Part shown: in pieces, positions 33,155 through 42,021 of the stretch | Layout: every line of letters starts with the position of its first letter | Position numbering within the stretch: position 1 is the first letter of the stretch | Assembly: GCF_029813785.1 (NCBI RefSeq) | Contig: NZ_JARVKY010000016.1 | Span: 1-64,000 of the forward strand | Length of the DNA stretch: 64,000 nucleotides | Direction: 5' to 3' | DNA from: Streptomyces sp. DH41 | GTDB taxonomy: Bacteria > Actinomycetota > Actinomycetes > Streptomycetales > Streptomycetaceae | Translations under genes and position numbers: made by a program | Notes under the pieces: model-generated | The model's database searches: none | Told to the model about the DNA's origin: nothing | Seen by the model: the letters and a program-made list of their open reading frames with translations, nothing else

Positions 33155-35005
33155 ATGCCAGCCACAGCACAGTCGCACCAACCGCGCCGTAGACGCCGTA
33201 CGAACCGGCTCCTCGCCGTCGCCGCCACGGTCGTCACCGCCGGGGCGCTCGCCGCCGCGGCCCTGCCGGCGTCGGCGAACGCGGGCGAGAGCCACCGGGG
33301 CCACGGCGGCCATGGCGGCAACGGCGGCCACGGGCATGGTCACGGCCACGGCCGCTACCAGGACGTCCAGCTCCTGTCCTTCAACGACCTGCACGGCAAC
33401 CTGGAACCGCCGACCGGCTCCTCCGGCCGGGTCACCGAGATCCAGCCGGACGGTACGACGAAGACGGTCGACGCGGGCGGCGTCGAGTACCTCGCCACTC
33501 ACCTCCGCGAGGCCCGCGAGGGCAACCGCTACTCCATCACCGCCGCCGGCGGCGACATGGTCGGCGCGTCCCCGCTCCTGTCCGGCCTCTTCCACGACGA
33601 GCCGACCATCGAGGCGCTGAACAAGCTCGACCTGGACGTGACGAGCGTCGGCAACCACGAGTTCGACGAGGGCGCGGCGGAGCTCGGCCGCCTCCAGAAC
33701 GGCGGCTGCCACCCCACCGAGGGCTGCTACACGGACAAGGAGTTCAAGGGCGCCGACTTCCCGTACCTGGCGGCGAACGTCCTCGACGAGGAGTCCGGCA
33801 AACCGATTCTGAAGCCGTACTGGGTGTGGAAGCACAAGGGCGTCAAGGTCGGTTTCATCGGCGTGACCCTGGAGGGCACCCCGGACATCGTCTCGGCGGA
33901 GGGCGTGAAGGGCCTCTCCTTCAAGGACGAGGTCGAGACGATCGACAAGTACGCCAAGGTGCTCCAGCGCCAGGGCGTGAAGTCGATCGTGGCCCTGGTC
34001 CACGAGGGCGGCTTCCCGGCCTCGTCCTCCTACAACTACGACTGCGACTCCCCGGGCGCCGGTGACGGCGTCTCCGGCCCGATCGCCGACATCGCCAAGA
34101 ACGTCACGCCCCAGGTCGACGCGCTGGTCACCGGGCACACCCACGCGGCGTACGCCTGCACGATCCCCGACCCGTCGGGCAACCCCCGCACGGTCACGTC
34201 GGCCGCGTCCTTCGGCCGCCTCTACACGGACACGACGCTGACGTACGACCGCCGTACCGGCGACATCGCCCGTACGGCCGTGAAGTCGGCGAACCACGTG
34301 GTGACGCGGGACGTCCCGAAGGCACCGGACATGACCCGGCTGATCGACCGGTGGAACACTCTCGCCGCCCCGATCGGCAACCGCCCCGTCGGCTACATCT
34401 CCGGCGACATCGACCGGACCGGCACCGAGTCCCCGCTCGGCGACCTGATCGCCGACGCGCAACTCGCGTACGGCAGGACCCAGGACCCGGAGACCGACCT
34501 GGCCCTGATGAACCCGGGCGGCATCCGCGCCCCGCTGACGTACGCGTCCACGGGCAGCGAGGGCGACGGCGTCGTCACGTACGCCGAGGGCTTCACGGTC
34601 CAGCCCTTCGCCAACACGGTGAATCTGAAGGACTACACGGGCGCCCAGCTGATCCAGGTGCTGAAGGAGCAGGTCAGCGGCGCGAACGAGGCGGCCCCGA
34701 AGATCCTCCAGGTCTCCTCCGGCCTGACCTACACCCTGGACCTGACGAAGACGGGCGCGGACCGCGTCGTCACGGACTCCATCCGCCTGAACGGCGCGCC
34801 CGTCGACCCGGCGGCCACCTACCGCGTCGCGTCGAACAGCTTCCTCGCGGGCGGCGGCGACGGCTTCACCACGCTGGGCGAGGGCGCGAACGAACTCGTC
34901 GGCGCGGACGACCTGACGGCGCTGGAGCAGTATCTGACGGCCAACTCGTCGGCGACCGCACCGATCGCCCCGCCGGCGGCCGACCGGATCACGGTCGTCC
35001 AGTAG
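33155..35005 (+). CDS. Secreted 5'-nucleotidase / UshA-like metallophosphatase
   Basis: A 616-residue exported enzyme. The signal peptide has a twin-Arg-rich n-region (RRRRRTNRLLAVAATVV) ending ALPASANA. A His/Gly stretch follows (near 50-68). The metallophosphatase domain has LLSFNDLHGNLEP, GGDMVGASPLL, SVGNHEFDEG and TGHTHAAY, which bind two metal ions. The 5'-nucleotidase C-terminal domain (about 410-600) has GDLIADAQLAYG and NPGGIRAPLTYA. It frees phosphate from nucleotides outside the cell. ATG with AGGGGGG upstream. Placed near pst genes and probably phosphate-regulated. Confidence 0.93.
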   Translation: MPATAQSHQPRRRRRTNRLLAVAATVVTAGALAAAALPASANAGESHRGHGGHGGNGGHGHGHGHGRYQDVQLLSFNDLHGNLEPPTGSSGRVTEIQPDGTTKTVDAGGVEYLATHLREAREGNRYSITAAGGDMVGASPLLSGLFHDEPTIEALNKLDLDVTSVGNHEFDEGAAELGRLQNGGCHPTEGCYTDKEFKGADFPYLAANVLDEESGKPILKPYWVWKHKGVKVGFIGVTLEGTPDIVSAEGVKGLSFKDEVETIDKYAKVLQRQGVKSIVALVHEGGFPASSSYNYDCDSPGAGDGVSGPIADIAKNVTPQVDALVTGHTHAAYACTIPDPSGNPRTVTSAASFGRLYTDTTLTYDRRTGDIARTAVKSANHVVTRDVPKAPDMTRLIDRWNTLAAPIGNRPVGYISGDIDRTGTESPLGDLIADAQLAYGRTQDPETDLALMNPGGIRAPLTYASTGSEGDGVVTYAEGFTVQPFANTVNLKDYTGAQLIQVLKEQVSGANEAAPKILQVSSGLTYTLDLTKTGADRVVTDSIRLNGAPVDPAATYRVASNSFLAGGGDGFTTLGEGANELVGADDLTALEQYLTANSSATAPIAPPAADRITVVQ

Positions 35006-35021
35006 TCGGCCACCGACTGCG

Positions 35022-35084
35022 GGGAGGGGCCCGGTACGCACGCGGCGGGCGCCGTGCGAGGCCGACGTGTACCGGGCCCCTCCC
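35022..35084 (+). terminator. Strong stem-loop after the nucleotidase
   Basis: A 16-bp perfect stem (35022-35037 with 35069-35084) carries a smaller hairpin in its loop (GCACG/CGTGC). It starts 17 bp past the stop codon. The following 250 bp hold CCGTCATGGGCCG repeats and no gene. Confidence 0.85.
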
Positions 35085-35338
35085 GCGACTCGGTGTGCAT
35101 GGTGGCCGTGCCGGGGGCGGGGCGCTTCCTCCGAAGCGAGTACGTATGGCGTGCGAAGTTCACGGTGCGCTCTTATGAGCGGGGTGTGAACAAATGGCCT
35201 GAATCGTCCTCGCCTTTTTGGGTGGCAGGGTGTCGCTGGCGGGTGCCGCCGACCGTCACCACGGGCCGTCACCGCGGGCCGCCGTCATGGGCCGCCGTCA
35301 TGGGCCGCCACCGCGGGCCGGCCTTGCCGGCCGGCCGA

Positions 35339-37102
35339 CTAGAAGGGTTCAGCGGCCCGCAGGAGGTCTTGCGGGAGGTAGGCGGATTCGACGCGGATGT
35401 CCCAGCCGCGGCGGCGGGCGTGGCAGGCCAGGGCAAGGGCATCGAGGTTGACGGAGGCGTCCGGATCGTCGGCGCGGTCCGCGACCTGGTAGTAGGCGCG
35501 GTGGGCTTCGAGCGCGTCGGCCAGGGCCAGGTTGAAGCTCTCCTCGTCGCCTTCCACGAGCTGCGACAGCAGCACGGCCGGCGGCATGGCGAAGCCCCGG
35601 TCCTTGGCTCGCTCGGCCTGCTCCAAGGCCCGCTGCGCGGCTGCTTCGGGCTCGGCGCCCTTCAGATAGGCGTGGAGGGCCTCCCGATACGCGGCGAAGG
35701 CGCCGCTGTCCGGACGGACGGCGGCGGGGCCGGTGAGGACCAGGGGGGCAAGGTCCTCCGGTGCGCCGGTGACAAGGGCGAAGGCAGTGGCCTTCTGCCA
35801 GTTGCCGGCTCCGGCTTTCTCCTTCCGCTCGGCCGGGTAGCGCAGCGTGCGGCCGTCGATGATCACCTCGGCCTCGGAGCCCGGCTGGGCCAGCGCGACG
35901 CGGAACAAGGCCGCTCCCGCCTGCGAGGCCAGCCGAAGGCACGAGAGCTGGGCGTCCGTGGCACCGACACCGCCGGGGGCCCCCGCACGCCACTTGAAGA
36001 GACGTTCCTGGTCGCCCATGACGCCGGCGAGCCGCCAGACGGCGAGGGGCCTTCCGTCGACGGGGGTGAACGCCTCCCGAGCGCGTTTCTCGTACATGGC
36101 CTCGAGCTGTGGACTCACCGTCCAGTCGAGGGCCGGCCGCTCCACCACCAGCGGGCCCGCGGCGAGCTCGGCCACCGCGTCCGGCCGCCGGTCCCGGCCG
36201 AACCCCGCGACCCGTGGGCCCCGGGTCTCGAAGCCGGTGACCAGCGCGTGCGGGAGGTAGTCGGTTCGGACGGCGGGCGTCCAGCCCAGGGTCCGGTACG
36301 CGAGTGCGGCGAGGGCCAGGGGGACGAGTGGGAGAAGGCTGCTGGGGGACGCCGCGCCGCCGTGCAGGTTCGCGTGCCCGACCAGGAGGTCGGCCAGCGC
36401 GGCGTCGAAGGCGTCCCGGTCCTCGGCGGCCAGCGCGCGCAGCGTTCGCAGCGCCACGCTGCCCGGCCATTCCACAAGCGGCTCGCCCGTCTCCTCGGCG
36501 CGGGTACGGACGCGGTCCAGAGCCGCGTCGACGGCGGCCAGCTTGGCGCGCGCGCTCGGCGGGTACTCCTCGTCGTCGCCGATGTCGTCCAGGACCACGG
36601 CCGCCAGCCCTGCGGCGAGCTCGTGACCGGGCGTTCCCGGCGCCTGCCCGGCGAACTTCTGCCGGGCGAAGTAGAAGGCCTCGCCGTGCCATCTGACCTT
36701 GTCCCCGAGGACCGACAGGCACAGCGCGTCGACCCACTCCCCGGGCGTGACGCTCTCCGCGGGACCGTCCGCGCCCGGGTCGTAGCTCATGCCGAAGTTC
36801 ACGTAATCCAGGAAGACATGGAAGCTGCTGTGAGGGTGGTAGGCCGCGTAGGCGACGGCGCCGGCCGCGGCCTCGGACGCGTCCTTCAGCGCGGCCTTCG
36901 CCTCGGCGGTGTCGAGGTCGGGTGTCTCGACGGACAGGGAACCCAGGTAGTCGAGGAACTCGTCGGAGATCGACTGCCATTCGTAGGTGGTCATCCGGTC
37001 GGCCCTCGACATGGACCTGACCTGCCCCCCGATGCGGTTCACGAAGTCCTCGCGCGCTGCCGACACGGCGCGCTCGTCTACCTGGTGACGCTCTATTCGC
37101 AC
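35339..37102 (-). CDS. Large Imm49-like (immunity protein 49) family protein
   Basis: A 587-residue cytosolic protein with no membrane segment. The first half (MTTYEWQSISDEFLDYLGSL, YAAYHPHSSFHVFLDYVNFG, GEAFYFARQKFAGQ) resembles the polymorphic-toxin immunity family Imm49 as I remember it. The second half is a further helical domain (MPPAVLLSQLVEGDEESFNL, ACHARRRGWDI), giving about twice the usual length. GTG start with GGAG eight bases upstream. No toxin gene is adjacent, so it may be an orphan immunity gene or a domesticated protein. The family call is tentative. Confidence 0.6.
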   Translation of the reverse strand: MRIERHQVDERAVSAAREDFVNRIGGQVRSMSRADRMTTYEWQSISDEFLDYLGSLSVETPDLDTAEAKAALKDASEAAAGAVAYAAYHPHSSFHVFLDYVNFGMSYDPGADGPAESVTPGEWVDALCLSVLGDKVRWHGEAFYFARQKFAGQAPGTPGHELAAGLAAVVLDDIGDDEEYPPSARAKLAAVDAALDRVRTRAEETGEPLVEWPGSVALRTLRALAAEDRDAFDAALADLLVGHANLHGGAASPSSLLPLVPLALAALAYRTLGWTPAVRTDYLPHALVTGFETRGPRVAGFGRDRRPDAVAELAAGPLVVERPALDWTVSPQLEAMYEKRAREAFTPVDGRPLAVWRLAGVMGDQERLFKWRAGAPGGVGATDAQLSCLRLASQAGAALFRVALAQPGSEAEVIIDGRTLRYPAERKEKAGAGNWQKATAFALVTGAPEDLAPLVLTGPAAVRPDSGAFAAYREALHAYLKGAEPEAAAQRALEQAERAKDRGFAMPPAVLLSQLVEGDEESFNLALADALEAHRAYYQVADRADDPDASVNLDALALACHARRRGWDIRVESAYLPQDLLRAAEPF

Positions 37103-37243
37103 GTGCCCCGCTCCTTGATCGGCTGTAGTCGGCAGCCTACGCGCGAGGTCTGACAGGGCCGTCGGCCTTCTTCACGAGAACCGAAGGACGGGGCAGCACC
37201 CTGCTGACGTCGAAGCGACCGGCCTCACGGTGTCCGGTGTGTC

Positions 37244-37768
37244 TCACTTCCGCTTGACGGGCGGGCAGGTGCCGGTGTCTGTGCCGATGGAGTTGATTTC
37301 GGCGTTGGAGCGGGGGTCGCCGGTGTAGTCGAGCTGGTCGGTGCACTTGGTGTCGGAGGGCGACTTCTGGACGGGCGGGCAGGTGCCGGTGTCTGTGCCG
37401 ATGGAGTTGATTTCGGCGTTGGAGCGGGAGTCGCCGGTGTAGTCGAGCTGGTCGGTGCACTTGGTGTCGGACGGTGACTTCTGGACGGGCGGGCAGGTGC
37501 CGGTGTCTGTGCCGATGGAGTTGATTTCGGCGTTGGAGCGGGAGTCGCCCGCGTAGTCGAGCTGGTCCGTGCACTTCGTGTCGGGCTTGGCGGGCGTGCC
37601 CGACGACTTGCCCTCCGCAGTGTCGGACTGCGCGTCGCTCGTGGCCGCGGCCGACGAGCCGCTCGCGGAAGAGGACGCGTTGTCGACGCCGCCGCCGTCG
37701 CATGCCGTCAGTGCCAGGCCGAGGGCCACCGCGGTCATGGTCAGTACCGAGATCTTCCGAGTGCGCAT
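37244..37768 (-). CDS. Lipoprotein with three near-identical 38-residue repeats
   Basis: 174 residues from MRTRKISVL at 37768. The signal peptide ends LALTACDGGG, a clear lipobox. A Ser/Ala linker leads to three tandem units (KCTDQLDYTGDSRSNAEINS then IGTDTGTCPPVQKSPSDT), each with two Cys that could pair. At DNA level the units have a period of exactly 114 bp (37257, 37371, 37485) and differ by only a few bases, a sign of recent expansion. An upstream Met at 37885 has no advantage. Surface exposed; function unknown. Confidence 0.85.
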   Translation of the reverse strand: MRTRKISVLTMTAVALGLALTACDGGGVDNASSSASGSSAAATSDAQSDTAEGKSSGTPAKPDTKCTDQLDYAGDSRSNAEINSIGTDTGTCPPVQKSPSDTKCTDQLDYTGDSRSNAEINSIGTDTGTCPPVQKSPSDTKCTDQLDYTGDPRSNAEINSIGTDTGTCPPVKRK

Positions 37769-38029
37769 GCTGGTGTCTGTCCTCTGCGTGGGGGGCTGTC
37801 GCCGGTGTGGCGTTCTGCCTTCCAGGACAGTCGGTGTGGTTGCCCCAGTTGCCTCTTGATCGTGCTCAGGACACGTTCGTGACATGACGGCGACCGCGTC
37901 ATGATGTCCGCTGTCCGTTCTGGGTGTGCCGTCCGCTGAGACCGTGTGCCCAGGAGTGAGGACCGGAACAGCGAGGCTGTCGACTCGGGCCGGGGTACGA
38001 CAGGGCCTGCCGTACCCCGGCGACCGGGG

Positions 38030-38860
38030 TCAGGCGCCCGGAGTGAGGCGGCCGGAACGGATGGCGGCGACGACACCACCATCCACCAGCAGGTCGTTGC
38101 CGGTGATGAAGGTGGCGCCGGGGCCGAGCAGGAAGGCGGCGGCCTCGGCGATGTCGTCGGGGGTGCCCACACGGCCGGTGCCCGACGCGGAGATCATCGC
38201 GCGCATCGCCCGGCCGCTGTCCCCGGCGAGTTCCTGCTGCCCCATGGGAGTGGCGATCACGCCGGGGCTGATGCAGTTGATCCGGGCCCCCCGCTCGCCC
38301 CAGGAGGCGCTGGCAGCCTGGACGCGCAGCCGGTTGCCGTACTTGGCGAACCCGTAGGTACCCCGCCCCAGAACCTCCGGATCGGCGAAGGGCAGCTCCA
38401 GCAGCTCGTCGGCGGGCGTGTGGGCGAGGGCCCGTTCCTGTTCCGGGCTCAGCGGGGCGGGCAGCATGTGACCGGCCATGCTGGAGATCACCACCCCCGC
38501 GCCGCCGGGCGCGACGACCCGCCCGAACGCCTCCAGGACCAGCGCCGTACCGAGCAGGTCCACCTTCAGCACGGCGTCGGCCGGCGCCTGAACGGGCGAC
38601 AGCCCCGCCGTGTGCACGACCTGGGTCACGGAACCGAGCTGTGCCGCCGCGTCCGCGAGAGCGGTGACCGAGGGCCGCGAGGAGACGTCGACGGGCCGCG
38701 TGACGACGTCGTGGCCCTGACCGCGCAGGAGATCCGCCACGGCGGCGAGAGTCCTCTCGTCATAGTCCGCGAGCAGCAGCTTGTTGCCCGCGCCCTGACG
38801 TCGGGCGATGGCCTGTCCCATGCCGCCGACACCGATGACGACGACCACGTTCGTGCCCAT
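38030..38860 (-). CDS. Short-chain dehydrogenase/reductase
   Basis: A 276-residue SDR. The cofactor motif is VVVVIGVGGMGQAIARR, with a Gly-poor variant of TGxxxGxG. The catalytic triad appears as Ser in VVISSMAG and Tyr-Lys in YGFAKYGN. The end FITGNDLLVDGGVVAA is standard for the family. Substrate unknown. ATG with GGAGGTG upstream. It is divergent from a TetR-type regulator with 65 bp between, the classic layout for a repressor controlling a detoxifying or secondary-metabolic enzyme. Confidence 0.9.
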   Translation of the reverse strand: MGTNVVVVIGVGGMGQAIARRQGAGNKLLLADYDERTLAAVADLLRGQGHDVVTRPVDVSSRPSVTALADAAAQLGSVTQVVHTAGLSPVQAPADAVLKVDLLGTALVLEAFGRVVAPGGAGVVISSMAGHMLPAPLSPEQERALAHTPADELLELPFADPEVLGRGTYGFAKYGNRLRVQAASASWGERGARINCISPGVIATPMGQQELAGDSGRAMRAMISASGTGRVGTPDDIAEAAAFLLGPGATFITGNDLLVDGGVVAAIRSGRLTPGA

Positions 38861-38871
38861 GGGGCACCTCC

Positions 38872-38896
38872 ATTACGTAACGATACGGCTCGTAAT
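38872..38896. promoter_or_regulatory. Candidate TetR operator in the SDR/TetR divergent region
   Basis: ATTACG and CGTAAT form an inverted repeat around 13 bp, with the inner palindrome TTACGTAA at 38873-38880. This AT-rich site sits between the two divergent starts, where binding by the TetR-type protein would block both. Confidence 0.5.
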
Positions 38897-38925
38897 TAAA
38901 AGATCCTCTCGTAGGATAAGCAGCT

Positions 38926-39564
38926 ATGGATGAGGTGCGGCGGCCTGGACGGCCCCGGGACGCGGCCACGGACCAGGCGATCCTGGAGGCGGCACGGGAT
39001 GTCCTCCTGCGCGACGGATACGCCGGACTGTCGATGGAGAAGGTCGCCGCAGCGGCGGGCGTCGGCAAACCCACGCTCTACCGGCGCTGGTCCGCCAAAG
39101 CGGCCCTGGTCGGCGATGTCGTATGGCACAGCTTCCACGCCGCCGTGCCCGCCATCCACCCGCCCGGCCCACAGGCCGTGGGCGACGCCACCCAGCGGCT
39201 GACCGCCTGGTTCCGGGCCTACGCCACATCGGCCGGCGACCCACGCCACGCCGCCATGATCCTCGCGCTGACCGCTGCCGCCGCCGAGAGCCCGCACGAC
39301 GCCGAAAGCCTCTACCGGCACCACACCCGCCCGCAGTACGAGGCGGTCGTCGGCTGCCTGCGGGCGGGAGTGGCGAGCGGCGAATTCCGCGCCGACGCGG
39401 ACCTCGAAGCCGTCGCCGACGCCCTCATCGGCTCCGTCCTCTACCAACTCCTCACCCGCACCGGCGACGCCGCACCCCTACGGGCCGAGCACCTGCTCGA
39501 CGTCCTGCTGGCCGGACTGCGCCCTGTCACCTGCGCCCCGACTGGACACGCTCCCCGCGACTGA
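38926..39564 (+). CDS. TetR/AcrR-family regulator
   Basis: A 212-residue repressor. The N-terminal HTH (about 10-56) has ILEAARDVLLRDGYAGLSME and KVAAAAGVGKPTLYRRWSAK. The C-terminal ligand domain resembles the TetR_C_11/16 type (FRADADLEAVADALIGSVLY). ATG with AGGATAAG. Its stop lies inside the convergent small gene, overlapping by 38 bp. The likely target is the divergent SDR gene. Confidence 0.92.
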   Translation: MDEVRRPGRPRDAATDQAILEAARDVLLRDGYAGLSMEKVAAAAGVGKPTLYRRWSAKAALVGDVVWHSFHAAVPAIHPPGPQAVGDATQRLTAWFRAYATSAGDPRHAAMILALTAAAAESPHDAESLYRHHTRPQYEAVVGCLRAGVASGEFRADADLEAVADALIGSVLYQLLTRTGDAAPLRAEHLLDVLLAGLRPVTCAPTGHAPRD

Positions 39565-39817
39565 CCGCGATGCGGACCACGTCCTCCAGCGACTCCGTCG
39601 CCCTGGTCAGCGCGAACCGCAACGCCCGCTCACCGGCCTTCCGGTCGGCCAGCACCGCCCGAGCGCCCGCGAGCACCTGCTCGCCCGAGCCCAACTGGGC
39701 TTCCTCGATGTCGTCCGCGAGCCGGGAGAGCAGGCTGCGGCTGTCGTCGGTGCTCAGGTAGCAGGGGTTGCCTTCGGGGGTGGTCCAGGGGAGGAGGCGG
39801 AGTGGAGAGGCGTCCAT
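39527..39817 (-). CDS. Hypothetical protein of XRE/DUF397 neighbourhoods
   Basis: A 96-residue protein (LRLLPWTTPEGNPCYLSTDD, then an acidic helix, then LTRATESLEDVVRIAVSRGE). No named domain. It is divergent from the second XRE regulator; I recall similar proteins beside XRE/DUF397 genes in other Streptomyces. Convergent overlap with the TetR gene. The 127 bp before the XRE gene contain CCAGGC-GTT-GCCTGG at 39905-39919. Confidence 0.7.
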   Translation of the reverse strand: MDASPLRLLPWTTPEGNPCYLSTDDSRSLLSRLADDIEEAQLGSGEQVLAGARAVLADRKAGERALRFALTRATESLEDVVRIAVSRGERVQSGRR

Positions 39818-39944
39818 GAGGTCTGTCCCTTCGGAGCTGCGGCCAGGGGGAGATTACGTTTCGTGTCTCGATGGTCACTGCCTGCGCGTACGCTGCGAAA
39901 GGGGCCAGGCGTTGCCTGGTCAGCGGACAATGGTGAGGGCAGGC

Positions 39945-40778
39945 ATGGAGGAACACCCGGTCGACGAGGGGCAGTCGAGGCGCGCCGAGCTGGGTGGGAC
40001 GCTCCGGATACTCCGTGAGAAGGCGGCCAAGTCGCTTGGCCAGCTGGCCGAGGAGACCTCGTACGACAAGAGCTACCTGTACCGCTTGGAGAAGGGTGAA
40101 CGGCTCTCCAAACGGGCGGTCATGGAAGACCTGGACAGGTATCACGGCACCGGTGACCTGTTGGTCCGCTTGTGGCGGGACGCGCGCCGGGAGGTCGTCA
40201 AGGACAAGTACAAGGACTTCATGGAACTGGAGTCGACGGCACGGGTGATGTGGCTGTTCCAGCTCCGAGTGCCGGGCCTGTTGCAGACGGAGGCCTACGC
40301 GCGGACGGTGTTGTCGGGGTTGTCCGGAGCCCAGACCAAGGCAGACAACAGCGAGGCGGTCGAGGAACAGGTCGCCTTGCGCCTGGGACGGCAGGAGTTG
40401 CTGCACCGCCACCCTGCGCCGAGTGTCCGGGTGATCCTGGACGAAGGGGCGTTGCGGCGGCCGGTTCCCGACGTGAGGGTCTGGGCTGAGCAGCTGTCAC
40501 ACCTGGTGGACGCGGCGGAACTGCCGTCTGTGGCCATCCAGGTGCTTCCCTATGCCGCAGGAGTACACGACCTCATGAGCAGCGATCTCATCCTGTTGTG
40601 GCAGCGGCTCGGCGACCCTGTCGCCTATGTGGAAGGCAACAGCATCGGCCAATTGATCGACGATCCGGACAAGGTTCTGTCCTTTCGTTTGTCCTACGAT
40701 CTGGTCAGGGACGCGGCTCTGACTCCGGCGGAGTCGACGGCGTTCATCAAGCGCCTTCTTGAGGAGTGCAGATCATGA
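39945..40778 (+). CDS. XRE-family regulator with DUF5753 domain (second set)
   Basis: 277 residues from MEEHPVDEGQ. The HTH (about 13-68) has LGGTLRILREKAAKSLGQLA and SYDKSYLYRLEKGERLSKR. The DUF5753 domain contains VPGLLQTEAYARTVLSGL and PDVRVWAEQLSHLVDAAELP. A GTG at 39933 is an alternative start. It overlaps the DUF397 gene by 4 bp. Paralogous to the regulator at 10728 but not closely, so the two sets were probably acquired or diverged separately. Confidence 0.9.
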   Translation: MEEHPVDEGQSRRAELGGTLRILREKAAKSLGQLAEETSYDKSYLYRLEKGERLSKRAVMEDLDRYHGTGDLLVRLWRDARREVVKDKYKDFMELESTARVMWLFQLRVPGLLQTEAYARTVLSGLSGAQTKADNSEAVEEQVALRLGRQELLHRHPAPSVRVILDEGALRRPVPDVRVWAEQLSHLVDAAELPSVAIQVLPYAAGVHDLMSSDLILLWQRLGDPVAYVEGNSIGQLIDDPDKVLSFRLSYDLVRDAALTPAESTAFIKRLLEECRS

Positions 40779-40984
40779 ACCGAACCCTTGACCTGACCAC
40801 CGCGGCCTGGCGTAAGTCGTCCTACAGCGACGGCGGCGCATCGAACTGCGTCGAGGTGGCCGACGGCTACGTCGGCCTCGTCCCGGTGCGCGACAGCAAG
40901 GTGCCGGACGGCCGGGCGCTCCTGTTCGGGGCGAGCCCGTGGGGGGCCTTCCTGACGGGGATCAAGTGTGACGACCGTCAGTGA
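40775..40984 (+). CDS. DUF397 protein (second set)
   Basis: A 69-residue protein of normal DUF397 length. It has AAWRKSSYSDGGASNCVEVA, VPVRDSKVPDGRALLFG and WGAFLTGIK. The ATG overlaps the XRE stop (ATGA). Expected to bind and antagonise the upstream XRE regulator. The next gene, a pentapeptide-repeat protein, overlaps its stop by 4 bp, extending the usual two-gene set. Confidence 0.92.
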   Translation: MNRTLDLTTAAWRKSSYSDGGASNCVEVADGYVGLVPVRDSKVPDGRALLFGASPWGAFLTGIKCDDRQ

Positions 40985-41667
40985 GCGCACTGTCCGGCAT
41001 CCGTGATGTGAGGCGAGTCGTCCCACTGCTGCCGCCGGACGCGGAGGCCGCCGCCGTTCTGCGGGAGTGGGCCGACGAAGCGGATTCACTACTGGACGTT
41101 TCGGCACTCGACCTCTCCCGGGCCGATCTGTCGGGCACGGTCCTCGCGATGGGGCTTCTTTGCGAGACCGTCCTCCGAGATGCCAAGCTCGTCGGCACCG
41201 ACCTCTACCGGGCCCACCTGGAAGGCGCGCTGCTCGATCGGGCCGATCTCTCCAGCGCGTGGCTGGCCAAGGCCGAGCTGGACGAGGCCTCCCTGCGCGG
41301 CACCATCCTGGACGGGGCGAACCTGGGCAGCGCCGGCCTGTACGAGGTCGACGCCCGGTCCGCTCGCTTCACGTCGGCCGGACTCAACGGCGCTTCGCTG
41401 GTCGGCACCCGGCTGGAGGGCGCCGACCTGTCCCATGCGTCAGTGCGGGAGACGTCCTTCAAGGCGGTGATCGACGAGTACACGATCGTGACCGGGCTCT
41501 CAGGCACACTCTTCGGCCCCGCGGTCATCGACCGGGCGGGCGTGCGGCGCGAGATCGACGGGCTCGACCTCGAGCAGTGGCTGAACAGCCGCGGTGCGGA
41601 GGTGCGTGTGCTCACCCCACGTCTGGCGCTACGGAGTCGAAGGGGTCAAGCGGACGGCGTGCCGTAG
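40981..41667 (+). CDS. Pentapeptide-repeat protein
   Basis: A 228-residue protein. About 100 residues (45-160) run in A(D/N)LxX units such as LDLSRADLSGTVL, LVGTDLYRAHLEGALLDRADL, ILDGANLGSAGL and LNGASLVGTRLEGADLSHAS, predicting a right-handed quadrilateral beta-helix. The C-terminal 60 residues are outside the helix. GTG start inside the DUF397 stop, so it belongs to the XRE operon. Pentapeptide proteins can mimic DNA and protect gyrase, but no such role can be read here. Confidence 0.9.
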   Translation: MSALSGIRDVRRVVPLLPPDAEAAAVLREWADEADSLLDVSALDLSRADLSGTVLAMGLLCETVLRDAKLVGTDLYRAHLEGALLDRADLSSAWLAKAELDEASLRGTILDGANLGSAGLYEVDARSARFTSAGLNGASLVGTRLEGADLSHASVRETSFKAVIDEYTIVTGLSGTLFGPAVIDRAGVRREIDGLDLEQWLNSRGAEVRVLTPRLALRSRRGQADGVP

Positions 41668-41733
41668 GCACCTTCGGGTGAAGGGGAGCGGCGGGCGGCG
41701 ACCCTCTGGCCGTGAGGTGACTATGGTGGGGCC

Positions 41734-42021
41734 ATGGCAGAGAACACGACCATTCAGGTGTCACGCCAGGCCCGCGACCACCTCGCGCAGGTCGCCAAGG
41801 AGCGAGGCATGACCCTCGGCCAGCTGGTCGAGCAGCTGGCCTCGGAGCAGCCGACGGCGGAGCAGATCGCGGAGCGGGTGGCGGCCACGCGCACGGTGCT
41901 GCGTGAACGGCTGGGCTGCACACTGAGCGACGAGGAGTTCGAGAGCGGACCGAACGTGCTGGCCAACATCTACGCGATGGCGGCGGACAAGACCCGGGCT
42001 CTCGGGGAGCAAGCCGCGTGA
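41734..42021 (+). CDS. Ribbon-helix-helix antitoxin-like protein
   Basis: A 95-residue protein. The N-terminus TTIQVSRQARDHLAQVAKER then GMTLGQLVEQLA fits a ribbon-helix-helix DNA-binding domain (MetJ/Arc type). The acidic C-terminal part would bind and neutralise the toxin. It overlaps the PIN-like gene by 4 bp, the normal antitoxin-first order of VapBC modules, and would also repress the pair. Confidence 0.8.
   Translation: MAENTTIQVSRQARDHLAQVAKERGMTLGQLVEQLASEQPTAEQIAERVAATRTVLRERLGCTLSDEEFESGPNVLANIYAMAADKTRALGEQAA

Noticed and set aside
35250-35340. CCGTCATGGGCCG repeats as a regulatory array
   Set aside because: Short, imperfect and between convergent genes; nothing ties them to control of either gene.
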